The position numbers and the translations under genes were made by a program. A stretch of 64,000 nt of DNA, from contig DDWO01000021.1 of NCBI GenBank assembly GCA_002345705.1, positions 9,661 through 73,660 of the forward strand, in the 5' to 3' direction. The notes beneath the pieces are model-generated. The model ran no database searches, was not told the origin of the DNA, and was given only the letters and a program-made list of their open reading frames with translations. This stretch comes from Acholeplasmataceae bacterium UBA2284. Lineage in GTDB: Bacteria; Bacillota_I; Bacilli_A; Acholeplasmatales; Acholeplasmataceae. Positions 26,414 to 34,574 of the stretch are shown piece by piece. Each line of letters opens with the position of its first letter. Position 1 is the first letter of the stretch.

Positions 26414-27776
26414 ACTTGATAAATTTCTTAAGTAATCCTAATTTCTTTTTGGTATACGGTGGATATCTAAAGTCTAAGTCAATCATGGTAGAACGCTTCA
26501 CAACGCCTTTTGCATGACTGAATGTCTCAAAGCTTTTATATCCATGATAGCTTCCCATTCCGCTGGATCCTACACCTCCAAACGGAATGTTTTTATTTCC
26601 AAAATGCATTAACGTATCATTAATAGTAGCTCCTCCAAAGGAGAGTTCTTCAATAATCTTTTTCTCTAAATTTTTATTTTTTGTAAATAAATATAGTGCA
26701 AGTGGCTTTTCAAACCATTCTATCTCGGTGATCAAATCATCGTCATTTTTATAGGTTATTAATGGTAGAATTGGACCAAATATTTCTTCATGCATGACCT
26801 TAGAATCCCTTGTTATATGGTTGAGTATGGTTGGCTCAATTCTATCATTATTGAATCCTCCCCCAAGAAGGACTGTTTCATTTTCTATTAATGAAAGGAG
26901 TCTTTGGTGATTTAACTCATTAATAATTTTTGGGTAATCAGGATGACTTAATGGGTCTTCTCCAAACCAAGATTCTATATGTTTTTTTATTTGTATTAAA
27001 AATTCATTTTTGAGTTCTTCCTTGATTAAAATATAATCTGGCGCAATACAGGTTTGACCTGCATTAATAAATTTTCCATAAGCAATTCTTTTCGCTGTAA
27101 GGTCAAGGTCTACTGTCTCATCGATAATTGCGGGACTCTTTCCACCTAGTTCAAGTGTTACTGGAATTAGATTCTTACTCGCCTCACTCATGACAATCTT
27201 CCCAACGGCTGTACTTCCAGTAAAAAAGATATAATCATATTTTAGTTTTAGTAATGCCTTACTTTCTTCTAGACCACCAGTAAATACAGATACATAGTCA
27301 TCTGGAAAAATTTCGCTTAGCATCTTTTGAATGATTTTCGATGTTTCTGGTGAATCATGACTAGTCTTAATGAACGCTGTATTTCCAGCAGCAATCACCC
27401 CAATCAAGGGTGAGATAGCTAATTGAAATGGATAGTTCCATGGTGACATGATAAAAACAGTTCCATAGGGCTCTTGATAAATATAGCTTTTAGCATGGAA
27501 TAATGTTATTGGAGTTTTAACCTTTTTAGGCTTCATCCATCTCTTTAAATTTTTCATGACTTCATTAATCTCTAAAATTGTAATCCCTATCTCAGTTAGA
27601 AAAGATTCAAACTCACTTTTATTTAAGTCCTTTTTTAGTGCGTCTTTAATTTCTTCCTCATAGGTTAGGATAGCTTCCTTTAATAGCTTTAGAGCGTTTA
27701 ATCTAAATTCATAGCTTTTTGTATGATGCGCTTTAAAAAATAAGTGGTGTTTGTCTAATACAAGTTGATAATTCAT
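26412..27776 (-). CDS. Aldehyde dehydrogenase (class 3-like, NAD(P)-dependent)
   Basis: Oxidises aldehydes to acids. 454 residues, the shorter class 3/fatty-aldehyde length. Seen: SPWNYPFQLAISPLIG (cofactor region), FTGSTAVGK, catalytic Glu in LELGGKSP and catalytic Cys in NAGQTCIAPDY. The C-terminus is Lys-rich with no membrane anchor. GGAGG lies 8 bases upstream of the ATG. Monocistronic; physiological substrate unknown. Confidence 0.92.
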   Translation of the reverse strand: MNYQLVLDKHHLFFKAHHTKSYEFRLNALKLLKEAILTYEEEIKDALKKDLNKSEFESFLTEIGITILEINEVMKNLKRWMKPKKVKTPITLFHAKSYIYQEPYGTVFIMSPWNYPFQLAISPLIGVIAAGNTAFIKTSHDSPETSKIIQKMLSEIFPDDYVSVFTGGLEESKALLKLKYDYIFFTGSTAVGKIVMSEASKNLIPVTLELGGKSPAIIDETVDLDLTAKRIAYGKFINAGQTCIAPDYILIKEELKNEFLIQIKKHIESWFGEDPLSHPDYPKIINELNHQRLLSLIENETVLLGGGFNNDRIEPTILNHITRDSKVMHEEIFGPILPLITYKNDDDLITEIEWFEKPLALYLFTKNKNLEKKIIEELSFGGATINDTLMHFGNKNIPFGGVGSSGMGSYHGYKSFETFSHAKGVVKRSTMIDLDFRYPPYTKKKLGLLKKFIK

Positions 27777-27851
27777 TCATCTTACCTCCATCAGTATTAA
27801 TAATAGCACTTTTTTTGTTATAATCATATTATGTTACGCATAAGGTGATAT

Positions 27852-28787
27852 ATGTATATCGTTACAGGTGCAACCGGCCATATCGGAAACAACGTAGTTA
27901 GGTATCTAGTTAGCTTAAATAAGGAAGTCAGAGTATTGGTTAGAAGATATGATGACTCGCTAAAAAACCTTCCTATTGATATCAAAATAGGAGACGTTTT
28001 TAGTCTTACCTTTTTAGATGAATCTATAGATGAAAAAGATATCGTCATTCACTGTGCTGGATTTATTGATTTATTAAATAAAGAAAAGTATCAAAGCTTT
28101 AGAACCAATTATCAAGGAACCAAAAGAATCGCTGATTTATGCTTAAGAAAAAATAATCGACTCATCTATATTTCATCAGTTGACGCTATACCCAAAAAGA
28201 AAAGAGGTCTTGTTTCAGAGCCTCTTGAAATAAACCCTAAGAAATTAAAAACCTATTATGCTAAATCAAAGGCATTAGCTACTGATTATATTTTGAATCA
28301 AATTCGATTAGGTTTAAACGCGATGATTTTATATCCTTCTGCTGTTATTGGAATCAATGACTATAAACCATCTGCAGCTGGTAGAGAAATATTAAATGTG
28401 ATGAAGCATCGTGTTATCTTTTCCTTAAAGGGTGGCTATAACTTTATTGATGTTACTGATGTCGCTAAGGCAATCGTCATCGCTTCAAATTCAAATCTTA
28501 TTGATCACATCATTCTATCAAATACAGATCAAACCATCCATCAACTTTATGAAGCAATCGAGGATGCTACAAATACTAAGAAATTTATTATACCTATTCC
28601 ATCATTCATAGCTAGACTTGCTGTTTTATTTACATCTAAATATTCACAAATGATGATTTCTGCTATTGAAGATAATTATCACTATAGTAATTTGAAAATG
28701 AAAAAATATCTTTTATCTGAATTAACACCATTTACAAAAACAATTAAAGAAACAACTGCATGGCTACAAGCGCACTATAAAGAATAA
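27852..28787 (+). CDS. NAD-dependent epimerase/dehydratase (extended SDR)
   Basis: A 311-residue atypical extended short-chain dehydrogenase. The Rossmann motif is GATGHIGNNVVRYL at the N-terminus. The active-site Tyr-Lys appears as YAKSKALA near residue 136, with SSVDA supplying the serine. This resembles sterol dehydrogenase/dihydroflavonol reductase-like proteins, but the substrate is not predictable. A TATAAT lies at 27820 upstream without a good -35. Terminator follows. Confidence 0.85.
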   Translation: MYIVTGATGHIGNNVVRYLVSLNKEVRVLVRRYDDSLKNLPIDIKIGDVFSLTFLDESIDEKDIVIHCAGFIDLLNKEKYQSFRTNYQGTKRIADLCLRKNNRLIYISSVDAIPKKKRGLVSEPLEINPKKLKTYYAKSKALATDYILNQIRLGLNAMILYPSAVIGINDYKPSAAGREILNVMKHRVIFSLKGGYNFIDVTDVAKAIVIASNSNLIDHIILSNTDQTIHQLYEAIEDATNTKKFIIPIPSFIARLAVLFTSKYSQMMISAIEDNYHYSNLKMKKYLLSELTPFTKTIKETTAWLQAHYKE

Positions 28788-28814
28788 AGAGCAACCCCAG
28801 GGTCGCTCTTTTCA
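28786..28814 (+). terminator. Terminator after the SDR gene
   Basis: AAAGAGC-A-ACCC / GGGT-C-GCTCTTT followed by TC; one internal mismatch. Starts at the stop codon. Confidence 0.75.
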
Positions 28815-28815
28815 T

Positions 28816-29367
28816 TTATAGTATACCTAATTCATCTGCAATCTCTAAGAAGATATCATTGATTGGAAAATATTCGACTTCTAGCTTTTGAAACATCTCA
28901 TATGTCATTTCATCTAGCTTAGAAAACATATCTAAGGGAATCTCTTCTTTGTTTTCTAATTTCTTAAGAACGTCTTGTTCAAACTCTACGAGCTTGTCCA
29001 TATCCTTCTGTTCGAAATTCTCAACACCTAAAAGTTCATTTTGAAAATCTATCGCAGATAGCAATAAATTGACATCCTTCGCTCTAGTTTCAAGATCCTT
29101 AACGTTATTAGCATATGATTTTTTGAGTAACTTCACGATTTCTTCGATTTGATCAACCATGTAGTAAAAGCCTGTTTCAAAGATTTGATCTTCTTCATCT
29201 GTATAAGTTACATCATCAATTAATCTATCATATAAATGATCAATAACGTCGATGACATGCTTAAAACGAATAATCAAATCGGAATTACTCTCAACCAAAT
29301 ATTTTAATAAATCATGATTTTCAATTTTCCAATTGGCATACTCGTGATAAACTCTTTCATCACGCAT
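28816..29367 (-). CDS. Conserved-looking helical protein of unknown function, downstream of fba
   Basis: A 183-residue, strongly acidic, predicted all-helical cytoplasmic protein with no recognised domain. Heptad-like hydrophobic spacing (IEEIVKLLKKSY, VLKKLENKEEI) suggests a helical bundle. Start at ATG 29367 because AGGTGA lies 5 bases upstream; the longer GTG start would overlap that site. It starts 13 bases after fba with no terminator between, so it is co-transcribed with it. Function not inferred. Confidence 0.7.
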   Translation of the reverse strand: MRDERVYHEYANWKIENHDLLKYLVESNSDLIIRFKHVIDVIDHLYDRLIDDVTYTDEEDQIFETGFYYMVDQIEEIVKLLKKSYANNVKDLETRAKDVNLLLSAIDFQNELLGVENFEQKDMDKLVEFEQDVLKKLENKEEIPLDMFSKLDEMTYEMFQKLEVEYFPINDIFLEIADELGIL

Positions 29368-29380
29368 ATCAATCACCTAC

Positions 29381-30247
29381 TTATGCTTTATTTGCAGAAC
29401 CGAACATCTCAATTTTTTCTCTAATTACTTTCTTCATTGCTTCATATCCTGGAGCAAGAAGCTTTCTTGGGTCAAATCCTTTACCTTCTAAATCCTTACC
29501 AGCTTCAATATACTTTCTAGTAGCTGCTGCGAATTCTAATTGAAGTTCAGTATTGACATTAATCTTTGATACACCCATAGAAATTGCTTTTTTAACCATT
29601 TCTGCTGGAATACCTGTACCACCGTGTAACACTAGTGGAACTCCACCTGTTACATCAGATACTGTTTGAAGCACGTCAAATCTAAGTCCTGGCCAATTTG
29701 CTGGATATTTCCCATGAATGTTACCAATACCAGCTGCAAACATGTCTACACCTGTTTCAGCGATTAATTTACATTCCTTTGGATCTGCAACTTCGCCCAT
29801 ACCAACAACACCATCTTCTTCACCACCAATAGAACCTACTTCAGCTTCTACTGATACACCCTTTGCATGACAAGCTGCAACGATTTCTTTTGTCTTAGCA
29901 AGATTTTCTTCAAATGGGTAATGAGAACCATCAAACATAATTGAAGTGAAGCCAGCGTTTAACGCTTTGTATGCACCCTCATATGTACCATGGTCTAGGT
30001 GAACTGCAATTGGAACAGTAACATTATAAAATTCATCTAATGATCTAACCATTGCCATAACTGTCTTATATCCGCCCATATATTTAGCTGCACCCTCAGA
30101 TACGCCTAAGATAACTGGTGATTTAAGTTCTTCTACAGTTGTTAAAACTGCTTTAATCCATTCTAGATTGTTAATATTGATTTGTGCAACGCCATAACCT
30201 TCTCTGCGTGCCTTTAATAACATCTCTTTAGCTGATACGACTGCCAT
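29381..30247 (-). CDS. fba: Fructose-bisphosphate aldolase, class II
   Basis: Glycolytic, zinc-dependent cleavage of fructose-1,6-bisphosphate into DHAP and glyceraldehyde-3-phosphate. 288 residues. Zinc/catalytic residues: VHLDHGTYEG (Asp, His), VEAEVGSIGGEEDG, and LVLHGGTGIP with zinc His. The GatY/KbaY tagatose aldolases are close relatives, but the Fba form is expected for glycolysis. Own promoter; strong AAGGAGGAAA ribosome site. Confidence 0.95.
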   Translation of the reverse strand: MAVVSAKEMLLKARREGYGVAQININNLEWIKAVLTTVEELKSPVILGVSEGAAKYMGGYKTVMAMVRSLDEFYNVTVPIAVHLDHGTYEGAYKALNAGFTSIMFDGSHYPFEENLAKTKEIVAACHAKGVSVEAEVGSIGGEEDGVVGMGEVADPKECKLIAETGVDMFAAGIGNIHGKYPANWPGLRFDVLQTVSDVTGGVPLVLHGGTGIPAEMVKKAISMGVSKINVNTELQLEFAAATRKYIEAGKDLEGKGFDPRKLLAPGYEAMKKVIREKIEMFGSANKA

Positions 30248-30282
30248 AATTTAATTTCCTCCTTGAAATTTTTACCACATCT

Positions 30283-30311
30283 ATTATATTACAAACAATT
30301 ACTTTTAGCAA
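30283..30311 (-). promoter_or_regulatory. fba promoter
   Basis: Minus strand TTGCTA (30306-30311), 17 bases, TATAAT (30283-30288). Confidence 0.75.
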
Positions 30312-30343
30312 TGAAACTATCACTGTAACCGTTCACAATACAA

Positions 30344-31951
30344 TCAATTATCTCTATGTTTTACTGCTGCTTTAATAAAGTCTCTAAATAGTGGATGCGG
30401 TCTAAGTGGTCTAGATAAAAATTCTGGATGGAATTGTACTGCTACAAACCAAGGGTGATCTGATAATTCTACCATTTCAACAAGCTGATATTCACTATTA
30501 AATCCTGATAAAACCATATTGCTTTCTTCGAATTGCTCCATGTATTGATTGTTAAACTCATAGCGGTGACGATGTCTTTCCTTCACCAAATGGGTTTGAT
30601 ACGCCTCGTAGGCTCTCGTTCCCTTTTTGATTTCACAATCGTAAAGACCTAGTCTTAATGTTCCTCCTAGATCCTCATCTGATAGTCTTCCTCTTTGAAG
30701 AGATATGACCGGATTTGGTGTTTCTGGATCTATTTCAGTAGAACTTGCTTTTTCTATTTTTAATACATTTTGTGCATATTCGATTACTGCGAGCTGCATA
30801 CCATAGCATAATCCAAAGTATGGGACGTTATGCGTTCTTGCATAGGTGATTGCTGCAAGCTTGCCATCTGTTGCACGCTTGCCAAAACCACCTGGAACTA
30901 AGACTCCATCACAATCCTTTAAGTAATCTTCAATATTAGAAGCGTCAACTTCCTCAGCGTTAATCCACTTGATTTGAACCTTTTGAGAATGATAATACCC
31001 TGCATGCTTTAACGATTCAGAGACTGATAAATAAGCATCGTGGAGTTGAACATACTTACCAACTAAACCGATGGTTATCGTTCCCTCTAAATGTTTAATT
31101 CTATAGATTAAATCCTCCCAAGCAGTAACATCTGCTTTAGGCTTATTATCATATCCAAAATGCTTTAAAATCCAATCATCAACATTTTGTTTATGCAGGT
31201 TAACAATCACTTCATATAAGACATCAACATCTACTGATTCAAAGACTGCATTTCGCTCTACGTCGCAAAATAACGCAATCTTATCCTTATGCTCCTGCGA
31301 GATTGGAACCTCACTTCTGAGCATAATAATATCAGGATGAATTCCTAGACTCATTAATTCCTTAACGCTATGTTGAGTTGGTTTTGTTTTAATTTCATTT
31401 GCTGCTTTTAAATAAGGCACTAAAGTATTATGAATATAGAGGGTGTTATGGAAACCAAAATCACGTCTGGCTTGACGGATGGCTTCTAGGAAAGGTAGTG
31501 ACTCAATATCACCAACTGTTCCTCCAATTTCAGTAATTACAACATCTGGGTCTGTATGCTTTGCTACATCGACTAATTTCTTTTTAATCTGATCTGTAAT
31601 GTGAGGGATGACCTGAACAGTGGCTCCTAGGTAGTCACCACGTCTTTCTCTTTTTAAAACGGTTTGATAAATCTTTCCTGTAGTGATGGATGAATGTCTA
31701 TTTAAGTTTTCATCGATAAATCGTTCATAGTGTCCTAAATCTAAATCTGTTTCTGCACCATCTTGGGTGACAAAAACCTCACCATGCTGATAAGGACTCA
31801 TGGTTCCTGGATCGACGTTGATGTATGGATCAAACTTTTGCATAAAGACCTTCAATCCTCTACTCTTTAGTAGCTGTCCGATTGCAGAAGCCGTGATTCC
31901 TTTTCCTAAACTTGATACTACCCCACCTGTAACAAAGATATATTTCGCCAT
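30344..31951 (-). CDS. pyrG: CTP synthase
   Basis: Makes CTP from UTP, ATP and glutamine. 535 residues: N-terminal synthase domain (FVTGGVVSSLGKGITASAIG, the P-loop) and C-terminal class I glutamine amidotransferase with nucleophile Cys in FGLCYGMQLA and the His-Glu pair in VQFHPEFLSRP. Behind a leader with all marks of CTP-sensitive attenuation (see the regulatory entry). No obvious terminator after it; fba lies about 95 bases downstream with its own promoter. Confidence 0.97.
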   Translation of the reverse strand: MAKYIFVTGGVVSSLGKGITASAIGQLLKSRGLKVFMQKFDPYINVDPGTMSPYQHGEVFVTQDGAETDLDLGHYERFIDENLNRHSSITTGKIYQTVLKRERRGDYLGATVQVIPHITDQIKKKLVDVAKHTDPDVVITEIGGTVGDIESLPFLEAIRQARRDFGFHNTLYIHNTLVPYLKAANEIKTKPTQHSVKELMSLGIHPDIIMLRSEVPISQEHKDKIALFCDVERNAVFESVDVDVLYEVIVNLHKQNVDDWILKHFGYDNKPKADVTAWEDLIYRIKHLEGTITIGLVGKYVQLHDAYLSVSESLKHAGYYHSQKVQIKWINAEEVDASNIEDYLKDCDGVLVPGGFGKRATDGKLAAITYARTHNVPYFGLCYGMQLAVIEYAQNVLKIEKASSTEIDPETPNPVISLQRGRLSDEDLGGTLRLGLYDCEIKKGTRAYEAYQTHLVKERHRHRYEFNNQYMEQFEESNMVLSGFNSEYQLVEMVELSDHPWFVAVQFHPEFLSRPLRPHPLFRDFIKAAVKHRDN

Positions 31952-31970
31952 TTTTACCCTCCTGATTTTT

Positions 31971-32051
31971 TAAATAAAAAGAATCCCCTATCCTCTAGGA
32001 GACTCTTTGGTGTGCCCTTATCTATTATATCAAAAGAACTTTAAAACACAA
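31971..32051 (-). promoter_or_regulatory. pyrG promoter and reiterative-transcription attenuator leader
   Basis: Minus strand: TTGTGT (32046-32051), 16 bases, TATAAT (32024-32029), then transcription is expected to start at 32017 with GGGC. A terminator hairpin (31979-32007; ten pairs with two mismatches, five-base loop) followed by a T-rich tract precedes the ATG. In Bacillus subtilis pyrG, the same GGGC start allows extra G residues to be added when CTP is low; the poly-G then pairs with the C/U-rich side of the terminator and prevents termination. Here that strand contains GTCTCCT, suited to pairing with G. Confidence 0.75.
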
Positions 32052-32068
32052 CCTATAATTTTATTTTT

Positions 32069-32701
32069 TTAAGAATTAACTTTTCCAATTTCCTTGAAAA
32101 AGTATTCATTATCTTTACTTACAAAGCCCATTTTCTTTAAATAACTTTGATGCTTTAAATTACCTGGCTTTGTAATTAATGTTTGATATCCTTGATTGAT
32201 GAAATAATCTTTTTGATCCTCATATAAAAATTTACCAATTTTAAAATCACGATATGCTGGTGTTACATAATCAACTAAGATTTCAAAGGTCTTCTTATCC
32301 TTAGCAATACCGACAACTACACCTGCGGGTACTGTGTTTCTTAAAATAAATATTTTTACATATTTATCATCTTCTAAATGATTTTCAACATCCATAAAAG
32401 AACGCATGTCCGTAATATGAGAATTCATGAAATGGTCATAGTAAGATGCTTCTTTAATCGGTAAAAGATTGAAGTAATCCTTCTTAGCATACATCTGAAC
32501 TAAATAAAATACATTAATCATAACAATCCCTGCATTCATAAATCCAACCGGAAGTGCTCCAATTAAAAATCCATAAACTGCAAATAGAAGAGAACCAGCA
32601 AGATTAATCCATCTCAATCTTTTCACAGAACTCATTAATAACGAAATTAATACAATGAGGGAAGCAACATATCCCAACCACTCTAATAAACCTGGCATCA
32701 T
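32069..32701 (-). CDS. YgjV-like membrane domain fused to a GNAT acetyltransferase domain
   Basis: A 210-residue protein. The N-terminal 75 residues hold three hydrophobic segments (LGYVASLIVLISLLM; INLAGSLLFAVYGFLIG; MNAGIVMINVFYLVQM) resembling the YgjV family. The C-terminal half resembles a GNAT N-acetyltransferase: AGVVVGIAKDKKTFEILVDYVTPAYRDFKIGKFLY includes the expected strand before the acetyl-CoA loop, though the usual Q/RxxGxG/A loop is modified (RDFKIG). Start at ATG 32701 after GGAAAGGG. Substrate unknown. Confidence 0.72.
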   Translation of the reverse strand: MMPGLLEWLGYVASLIVLISLLMSSVKRLRWINLAGSLLFAVYGFLIGALPVGFMNAGIVMINVFYLVQMYAKKDYFNLLPIKEASYYDHFMNSHITDMRSFMDVENHLEDDKYVKIFILRNTVPAGVVVGIAKDKKTFEILVDYVTPAYRDFKIGKFLYEDQKDYFINQGYQTLITKPGNLKHQSYLKKMGFVSKDNEYFFKEIGKVNS

Positions 32702-32752
32702 TAACACCCTTTCCTTGTAAATATATTATACCTATTCTTTATAAAAATCGAT

Positions 32753-32783
32753 GAAAAAAGGGTATACAATTATTGGTATACCC
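32753..32783 (-). terminator. rpoE terminator
   Basis: Minus strand GGGTATAC-(8)-GTATACCC followed by TTTTTT, just after the rpoE stop. Confidence 0.9.
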
Positions 32784-32808
32784 AATATCTTCATTTTAAT
32801 AACGGGAA

Positions 32809-33348
32809 TTACTCGTCGTACATATCCTCATAATCATCCATAATTTCGTTATAATCATCTTCATCGTAATCGTCATCAAATTCGATTTCAGGTTCATCAT
32901 CAACGTCATCGTCCGTAGACTTAATTGGTAGATCAATTTCGATATAAGCTTTTTCTTCTTTGATTTCTTCGTCGACTTCTTCTTCGTCTTCTTCATCGTC
33001 TTTAACAACTTCTTCTTCTTCATCTTCAAGAACGAATTCAGTAAAGTCTAAATCTTCTTCAACGTCTTCTTCAATTTCTTCAGCATGAACAAAGGCGAAT
33101 CCGTCTTTATCCCATAACTCTAAATTTCTTTCCTTTAAATCCCATTGGTCATCACCACAGTATACAAACTTTGCACTTTGTGTAATATCCATATAGAGCT
33201 GAGTCATTCTATCGATGTCGTCAGGTGAGATTTCTTTGATTTCAGCAACGCTCTTAATTATTTCTTGAATGGTGAGTGGCTTTGTACTTTCCTTCAAAAG
33301 TATCTCTGCAACGTCTAGCATTGCCAATGATTTCATTTTATCGCTCAT
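32809..33348 (-). CDS. rpoE: RNA polymerase delta subunit
   Basis: Firmicutes-specific subunit that speeds RNA polymerase recycling and raises promoter selectivity. 179 residues. The N-terminal winged-helix HARE-HTH domain (residues 1-80: MLDVAEILLKESTKPLTIQE) is followed by a long unstructured tail of Asp and Glu. Own promoter (TTGCAA, 17 bases, TACAAT) and terminator. TAGGAGGACG precedes the ATG. Confidence 0.93.
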   Translation of the reverse strand: MSDKMKSLAMLDVAEILLKESTKPLTIQEIIKSVAEIKEISPDDIDRMTQLYMDITQSAKFVYCGDDQWDLKERNLELWDKDGFAFVHAEEIEEDVEEDLDFTEFVLEDEEEEVVKDDEEDEEEVDEEIKEEKAYIEIDLPIKSTDDDVDDEPEIEFDDDYDEDDYNEIMDDYEDMYDE

Positions 33349-33371
33349 TTCGTCCTCCTAAATGCGTATAT

Positions 33372-33400
33372 ATTGTATACTAATCAATTTGTTTTTGCAA
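33372..33400 (-). promoter_or_regulatory. rpoE promoter
   Basis: Minus strand TTGCAA, 17-base spacer, TACAAT. Located between rpoE and the end of the small membrane gene. Confidence 0.65.
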
Positions 33401-33404
33401 GCCA

Positions 33405-33677
33405 TTAATTATTTAATTGTGTAATTAGTAGAACAATTGCTAGAATGACGGCAATTACAATAAATAATTTTAACATCTTCTTAACAAATGCAATAGTTCC
33501 AAAAACTAAAATAAACCCAACAAACACAATACCTACGATTTTGATCAATTCTGGTAATGGAACGATGAACTGCTCATAGAGTCCAATCAGCTTTCCATCA
33601 ATATCTAATGTGTTTTGTAAAAATCCATTAAAACGTCCATACATTGATTCGAAAAATCCTTTAATTACTTCCCACAT
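33405..33677 (-). CDS. Small membrane protein at the end of the dnaX-ybaB-recR operon
   Basis: A 90-residue protein with an amphipathic N-terminal half and two close hydrophobic segments (LIKIVGIVFVGFILVFGTIAF and LFIVIAVILAIVLLI) separated by VKKMLK. No family recognised. It takes the position held by yaaL/bofA in Bacillus, and BofA is also a small membrane protein, but I see no convincing similarity and there is no sporulation here. Starts 12 bases after recR, with AGGAGGAAC upstream. Confidence 0.72.
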   Translation of the reverse strand: MWEVIKGFFESMYGRFNGFLQNTLDIDGKLIGLYEQFIVPLPELIKIVGIVFVGFILVFGTIAFVKKMLKLFIVIAVILAIVLLITQLNN

Positions 33678-33689
33678 GGTTTGTTCCTC

Positions 33690-34280
33690 CTAATACTTCA
33701 GTCTGTTTTCAACAGCCTTACTCAAGGTTAATTCATCCGCATACTTTAAATCTGTGCCGACAGGAAGACCGTATGCCAGTCTTGTGATTGAGATGTTTTG
33801 ATCACTAAATAATGATTTTAAATATTTAGCTGTCATTTCTCCTTCAACTGTACCGCTGGTTGCAATAATCATTTCTTTTATTGATTTAATTCTTTCAGAT
33901 AATGTGTCAATCGTTAAATCCTTATCCGTAATTCCTCTGGAGAAATCTATGACGCCACCTAGGACATGATAAGTACCATCATAAGTTTTCATCTTTTCCA
34001 TGACAAATACATCCTTAGCATCTGCAACTACCATTAATGTTTCGTGATCTCTTGCAGGATTACTACAGATAGAGCATAGGTCTTGGTCTGTGATCATATG
34101 ACATCTTGGGCAAAACTTAATTTCATCCTTTAATCTTTTCAAGTGATCAGAAAATTCGATGATATCTTCTTGGTTTGTTTGTGTTATAAGATGAAGTGCT
34201 AATCTTTCCGCGGTTTTTTCACCAATACCTGGAAGCTTTTGAAAATCTTCAATGATTTTCTTTAGAATGGATGGATACAT
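33690..34280 (-). CDS. recR: Recombination protein RecR
   Basis: Works with RecO/RecF to load RecA at gaps. 196 residues: helix-hairpin-helix (FQKLPGIGEKTAERLALHL), zinc finger (CPRCHMITDQDLCSIC, four cysteines), Toprim domain (LMVVADAKDVFVMEK) and a C-terminal Walker B-like stretch (ITRLAYGLPVGTDLKYAD). Start overlaps the ybaB stop by one base. Conserved dnaX-ybaB-recR order. Confidence 0.96.
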   Translation of the reverse strand: MYPSILKKIIEDFQKLPGIGEKTAERLALHLITQTNQEDIIEFSDHLKRLKDEIKFCPRCHMITDQDLCSICSNPARDHETLMVVADAKDVFVMEKMKTYDGTYHVLGGVIDFSRGITDKDLTIDTLSERIKSIKEMIIATSGTVEGEMTAKYLKSLFSDQNISITRLAYGLPVGTDLKYADELTLSKAVENRLKY

Positions 34281-34570
34281 TAAAATCCAAACCCACCTAA
34301 ACCACCTGAAAATTGACCCATCGTTTCTTCTTGTTCCTTTTCGATTTGCTTTAATGCATCATTAACAGCTAATAGGATAGAATCTTGAAGTAGTTCAAGT
34401 TCTTCTGTGATTTCAGGATTGATTTGTACGTCAATCACTTGTCTTGATCCCTGCATGATAACAGTAACTCCTGAAGACTTTCCGAAAAATTCTTTTCTTT
34501 CCAGTGCCTCTTGAGCTTCCATCATTTGTTTTTGAATCTTTTTTAATTTATTCATCATATTTGGATTCAT
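34280..34570 (-). CDS. ybaB: YbaB/EbfC-family nucleoid-associated protein
   Basis: A 96-residue dimeric DNA-binding protein: MNPNMMNKLKKIQKQMMEAQ coiled start, then VTVIMQGSRQVIDVQINPE and LLAVNDALKQIE. Gly-rich C-terminus (SGGLGGFGF) is typical. Between dnaX and recR, the conserved context. Confidence 0.93.
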   Translation of the reverse strand: MNPNMMNKLKKIQKQMMEAQEALERKEFFGKSSGVTVIMQGSRQVIDVQINPEITEELELLQDSILLAVNDALKQIEKEQEETMGQFSGGLGGFGF

Positions 34571-34574
34571 AGTA

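Noticed and set aside
32796..33029. Lys/Met-rich open frame overlapping rpoE
   Set aside because: Out-of-frame reading of the GAT/GAA-rich acidic tail of rpoE.
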